Source of the DNA: Candidatus Poribacteria bacterium
GTDB taxonomy: Bacteria; Poribacteria; WGA-4E; WGA-3G
Assembly: GCA_007571305.1 (NCBI GenBank)
Contig: RKRR01000002.1
Span: forward strand, 1-64,000
DNA length: 64,000 nucleotides
Reading direction: 5' to 3'
Both the position numbers and the translations under genes were made by a program. The number at the start of each line of letters is the position of its first letter. Position 1 is the first letter of the stretch. The notes under the pieces are model-generated. The model worked only from the letters and a program-made list of their open reading frames with translations, was not told the DNA's origin and ran no database searches. Positions 60,805 to 64,000 of the stretch are shown one piece after another.

Positions 60805-60833
60805 TTGACTTAAACCGCTGTTTGGGGTACAAT
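60805..60833 (+). promoter_or_regulatory. Sigma70-type promoter of the second tandem sulfatase
   Basis: TTGACT, a 17-bp spacer and TACAAT lie 23 bases before the start codon at 60857, in the gap between the two paralogues. Confidence 0.7.
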
Positions 60834-60856
60834 CTTGTTAAAAACAAGGAGACAGA

Positions 60857-62467
60857 ATGAACAGAACAGAACGTCCGAATATTCTTTGGATCTCTGTAGA
60901 GGATACAACCCCGCGCTTCGGTTGTTACGGGGATACGGTCGCACGGACACCAAATATTGACCGACTTGCTGCTGGCGGTTGTCGGTTTCCGAATGCGTTC
61001 TCAACTGCCGGTGTCTGCGCGCCGAGCCGTTCCGCAATCATTACCGGCATGTACCAGACCTCCATTGGGACGCATCACATGCGCACCACCCACACGAACC
61101 AAAATACGCCTGATATGCCGACCCCATATTCTGCAGTGCCACCGCCTTATGTCAAAACCTTTACTGAATATCTCAGGGGTGCAGGTTATTACTGCACGAA
61201 TAACAGCAAGACTGACTATCAGTTCACGCCACCCATCACGGCTTGGGATGAATGTAACAACACTGCCCATTGGCGAAACCGAGAAGTCGGACACCCCTTC
61301 TTCTCTGTCTTCAATCCGACTGTTACGCATGAGAGTGGTATGTGGGAACGGGAGGATCGTCCGTTGACCACAACGACCAATCCAGATGACGTGCAGTTAC
61401 CACCCTATCTACCGGATACACCGAAAGCACGGCAGGCGTTGGCACGTCAATACGATAACCTCGCCACAGCCGATGCCCGCGTCGGTGAACTCCTTGACCA
61501 GTTGGAAGAAGATGGACTTGCGGAGAATACGATCGTCTTTCTCTGGAGCGATCACGGCGAAGGACTGCCTCGTGGCAAAAGGTGGCCCTACGACGCTGGT
61601 ATCCGCATACCGTTGATTGTGCGCTGGCCCGGTTCGCTTTCTGCTGGGAGCGTCAGTGAGCAGCTCGTGAGTTTGATTGATCTCGGTCCCACTGTGCTTT
61701 CCCTTTGCGGGGTGCAAGCACCGGAACATCTACAGGGCCAACCCTTCCTCGGATCCGAGAAGATAGAACGCGATTATATTTTCGCGACCCGCGACCGCTA
61801 TGACGAATCTTACGATATGGTCCGTGCTGTGCGTGACAAGCGGTATAAATACATCAGAAATTACTATCCTGAAAAACCATATCTCCTCTGGATTCCCTAT
61901 CGCAACCGGCACCCGATCATGCAGGAGATGTGGCGGTTGTACGCCGCAGGCGAATTGGAGGGGGATCAAGCGGTGATGTTCCGTTACCCCCGTCCGCCTG
62001 AAGAACTCTACGATGTGGAAAATGACAGGTATGAACTCAACAATTTGGCGGGTGATACCGGACACAGCAACGTTCTGGAAAGAATGCGTAGCGCACTGAC
62101 ACAGTGGCAATCGGAATTCGGGGACATGGGAGATACACCAGAAGAGCAGATGGTCGCGACGTGGTACCCTAATGGCATACAACCTCAAACGGCGGCTCCA
62201 ATTTTCATTCCGATTAATGCCGAACATCCCGGTACGGAGGTCGCCCATGAAGGAGGCGAATGGACAGCCCCTGTCATTTTGCAACTCCACTGTTCTACCC
62301 AAGGAGCGTCAATTGCTTATACAACGGAGCAGAGCGATGACGCGCGTTGGAAACTGTATACCGGTCCATTGCGTCTATCAAAAGGCGAAACCACCGTGCG
62401 TGCAAAAGCAATCCGCATCGGCTATCGTGAAAGCGAAGAGAAAACGATTCATCTCGAAGTTTCATAA
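60857..62467 (+). CDS. Sulfatase with C-terminal CHB_HEX_C-like domain, copy 2
   Basis: The 536-residue paralogue of the upstream sulfatase has the same order of parts: NILWISVEDTTPRFGCYGD, CAPSR, FLWSDHGEGLPRGKRWPYD and a C-terminal Ig-like domain from about 467. Most of the gene differs at many silent sites from copy 1, yet 97 bases (61532-61628) are identical to 59846-59942. AAGGAGACAG precedes the ATG, and it has its own promoter. Substrate specificity may have diverged. Confidence 0.92.
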   Translation: MNRTERPNILWISVEDTTPRFGCYGDTVARTPNIDRLAAGGCRFPNAFSTAGVCAPSRSAIITGMYQTSIGTHHMRTTHTNQNTPDMPTPYSAVPPPYVKTFTEYLRGAGYYCTNNSKTDYQFTPPITAWDECNNTAHWRNREVGHPFFSVFNPTVTHESGMWEREDRPLTTTTNPDDVQLPPYLPDTPKARQALARQYDNLATADARVGELLDQLEEDGLAENTIVFLWSDHGEGLPRGKRWPYDAGIRIPLIVRWPGSLSAGSVSEQLVSLIDLGPTVLSLCGVQAPEHLQGQPFLGSEKIERDYIFATRDRYDESYDMVRAVRDKRYKYIRNYYPEKPYLLWIPYRNRHPIMQEMWRLYAAGELEGDQAVMFRYPRPPEELYDVENDRYELNNLAGDTGHSNVLERMRSALTQWQSEFGDMGDTPEEQMVATWYPNGIQPQTAAPIFIPINAEHPGTEVAHEGGEWTAPVILQLHCSTQGASIAYTTEQSDDARWKLYTGPLRLSKGETTVRAKAIRIGYRESEEKTIHLEVS

Positions 62468-62481
62468 GGAGATTATTAATA

Positions 62482-63576
62482 ATGGAGCAACAAAAGAGCC
62501 AAGACTACTTCGTTTATGTCGGCACCTATACGCAAGGGGACAGCGAAGGAATTTACGTCTATCGCTTAGACGGATCGACCGGAGCCTTGGAATACAGCAG
62601 CAAGATAACAGGCGTTGAGAATCCGTCGTTTTTAGAGATACATCCGAGTGGACAGTATCTCTTTGCTGTCAACGAACTGGGTGAGTTTGAGGGTGAAGAC
62701 AGCGGCGCAGTCACAGCGTTTTACATTCATAAAGAAACAGGGGAACTGAGTTACCTCAACCAACGTGCTACCGGTGGTGGTGCCCCGTGCCATCTGAGTG
62801 CAGACGCTACCGGTAAATGCCTGCTCGTGGCGAATTACGGTGGTGGGAGCGTTACGGCTTTCCCCATAGGATCGGATGGTAGGCTCGGTGACACCTCCGA
62901 TTTTGTGCAACATGAAGGATCCAGCATCAATCCGCAACGGCAGATGGAACCTCATGCACATGCAATTATGATTGACCCGGGCAATCGTTACGCCTTTTCA
63001 CCTGACCTGGGCCTCGATAAAGTTCTCATCTATCAATTAGATGCCGAAAACGGAACACTCACACCCAACACGCAACCGTGGGTACGCGTGCAACCCGGTG
63101 CGGGACCGCGACATTTCGATTTCCATCCGAGCCGCCCGTACGCATACGTGATTAACGAGATAGACTCTACTTTCACTGCTTTTCGGTACGACGCGAGCGC
63201 GGGCACCTTGGCTGAATTTCAGACGGTTTCCACGCTTCCTGAGGATTACGATGGCACCAGCCATTGTGCCGATATCCACGTTCATCCTTCTGGGAAATTT
63301 TTGTACGGATCGAACCGCGGGCATGATAGCATCGCGATTTGCACGATTGATTCAGAGACAGGAACGCTGAGGCCCATCGGTTATGAATCGACACAAGGAC
63401 AAACACCGCGGAACTTCGGATTGAATCCAGAAGGAACGTTCCTCTTTGCCGCTAATCAGCAGACTGATACGGTTGTTACGTTCGCAATCGACACCGAAAC
63501 CGGTGAGTTGGATGCGACAGGAGACGGAGCAGAAGTGCCAACACCGGTCTGCTTGAAGATGCTTCCTTGTGCTTAG
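62482..63576 (+). CDS. Lactonase family protein (6-phosphogluconolactonase YbhE/Pgl type)
   Basis: The 364-residue seven-bladed propeller has repeated xxIHPSGQYLFAVNE-type strands. YVGTYTQGDSEGIYVYRLD is the start, LVANYGGGSVTAFPI, EPHAHAIMIDPGNRYAFSPD and GPRHFDFHPSRPYAYVINE are the Pgl landmarks, and RNFGLNPEGTFLFAANQ lies near the end. It hydrolyses sugar lactones such as 6-phosphogluconolactone in the cytoplasm. AAGGAG lies before the ATG, and it starts 14 bp after the sulfatase. It may process lactones made by the Gfo/Idh/MocA or Zn dehydrogenases. Confidence 0.92.
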   Translation: MEQQKSQDYFVYVGTYTQGDSEGIYVYRLDGSTGALEYSSKITGVENPSFLEIHPSGQYLFAVNELGEFEGEDSGAVTAFYIHKETGELSYLNQRATGGGAPCHLSADATGKCLLVANYGGGSVTAFPIGSDGRLGDTSDFVQHEGSSINPQRQMEPHAHAIMIDPGNRYAFSPDLGLDKVLIYQLDAENGTLTPNTQPWVRVQPGAGPRHFDFHPSRPYAYVINEIDSTFTAFRYDASAGTLAEFQTVSTLPEDYDGTSHCADIHVHPSGKFLYGSNRGHDSIAICTIDSETGTLRPIGYESTQGQTPRNFGLNPEGTFLFAANQQTDTVVTFAIDTETGELDATGDGAEVPTPVCLKMLPCA

Positions 63577-63589
63577 TTTTTCATGACGA

Positions 63590-63612
63590 CGGGCGGGTAC
63601 AGAACCCGCCCG
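63590..63612. terminator. Bidirectional hairpin between lactonase and sulfatase genes
   Basis: CGGGCGGGT and ACCCGCCCG form a 9-bp GC-rich perfect stem around ACAGA, between two convergent genes. T-rich sequence lies before it (usable in the minus direction). A shared terminator is likely. Confidence 0.6.
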
Positions 63613-63634
63613 AACAGGGACACAGTTTTTGACA

Positions 63635-64000
63635 CTATTGGCGTTGCTGTCTCCGTTTTTCTTGGAGCCGGTCCCACGGATAGATGAAACAGCGATCCGC
63701 CCAGTCTCGGTAAAGCCCAACAAGTTCCTTTAACTTCTGTGGATGCTTGGCAGCGAGATCATTGATTTCTGTTCGCTCGGCTTGCACGTCGTAGAGCTCC
63801 CAATCGCCGGGGAACTTACAAACCAGTTTCCATTTATCTTGACGGACTGCACAATTGCCTTCGTGTTCCCAATAAAGAACGTCCTTACCGTTATCTTTTC
63901 CATCGAAAATCGGCACTAAACTGGTTCCCTCTAACGGCAAAATCGGTTTTCCGTTATGTTCTTCAGGGTAGGTTGCCCCTGAGACGTCGAGGCATGTTGC
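63635..64000 (-). CDS. Sulfatase, C-terminal part (5' end outside window)
   Basis: The minus-strand frame is open to the window edge. It reads ATCLDVSGATYPEEHNGKPI, then PLEGTSLVPIFDGKDNG, VLYWEHEGNCAVRQDKWKLV and FPGDWELYDVQAERTEINDL. These are the end blocks of arylsulfatases, including the W-K-L-V and ELYD strands. The active-site half lies beyond 64000. A basic Gln-rich tail (EKRRQQRQ) ends it. Confidence 0.9.
   Translation of the reverse strand, partial: ATCLDVSGATYPEEHNGKPILPLEGTSLVPIFDGKDNGKDVLYWEHEGNCAVRQDKWKLVCKFPGDWELYDVQAERTEINDLAAKHPQKLKELVGLYRDWADRCFIYPWDRLQEKRRQQRQ

Overview
The window looks like accessory-rich bacterial chromosome. The closest match in gene content that I can name from memory is Candidatus Poribacteria or a similar sponge-associated or marine carbohydrate degrader. 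This is an inference: there is no rRNA or other phylogenetic marker, and no search was run. The reasons are six Cys-type sulfatases, five Gfo/Idh/MocA oxidoreductases, two phytanoyl-CoA dioxygenase-like proteins plus a CmcJ/NvfI-type oxidase, TIM-barrel sugar isomerases, LamG and dockerin domains, and several lineage-type proteins with no family I can name. No tRNA, rRNA or CRISPR array was seen.

Layout. 1-929: end-truncated leucine-rich-repeat lipoprotein. 1113-2024: P1-family peptidase. 2021-8154: a minus-strand six-gene operon behind a good promoter, encoding a Cys-rich membrane-anchored peptide, three anchored proteins of unknown function, an STT3-like oligosaccharyltransferase and an alkaline-phosphatase-superfamily enzyme. 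8191-18826: a minus-strand block for sugar and uronate use (sulfatase, FemAB-like acyltransferase, mannonate dehydratase-like protein, two Gfo/Idh/MocA proteins, LamG protein, beta-gamma crystallin protein, oligogalacturonate lyase-like protein, sugar isomerase). 19000-20560: small genes typical of mobile regions (DUF433/DUF5615 pair, GxxExxY protein, methylase remnant) among GCGGATT-type repeats. 21292-29178: housekeeping-like genes (ArsA-type ATPase, membrane protein, HslV, HslU, WD40-dockerin protein, SppA). 29183-33704: PhyH oxygenase, an adenylate-kinase-like/deoxyribosyltransferase-like fusion, and a GmrSD-like DUF262 nuclease overlapping a RimK-like ligase. 33815-42620: glycosyltransferase, mannitol/tagaturonate dehydrogenase-type enzyme, Gfo/Idh/MocA proteins, MFS transporter, Zn alcohol dehydrogenase, CmcJ-like oxidase. 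42621-46641: sigma-like factor, duplicated leader sequences, a broken membrane-protein gene and small proteins. 46738-55809: sulfatase, lipoprotein, ThuA-like protein, Zn dehydrogenase, Gfo/Idh/MocA, a frameshifted endonuclease-like gene and tandem RDD-PspA fusions. 56018-64000: sulfatases, a second DUF433/DUF5615 pair, PhyH, a tandem sulfatase duplication, a lactonase and a truncated sulfatase.

How the genes may work together. Sulfatases would remove sulfate from polysaccharides. The oligogalacturonate lyase-like protein, mannonate dehydratase-like enzyme, tagaturonate-type reductase, lactonase and Gfo/Idh/MocA dehydrogenases would then handle uronates and unusual sugars. The STT3 operon suggests extracytoplasmic protein glycosylation.

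The most distinctive non-coding content is a set of dispersed short elements. A roughly 150-bp MITE-like family with 11-bp terminal inverted repeats has three complete copies. One copy sits in a leader sequence whose uninterrupted paralogue lies 1.2 kb away, giving a natural filled-site/empty-site pair. A core hairpin recurs seven times. A second palindromic family and a TTTTTAATTTTTCCTTGCG repeat are also present.
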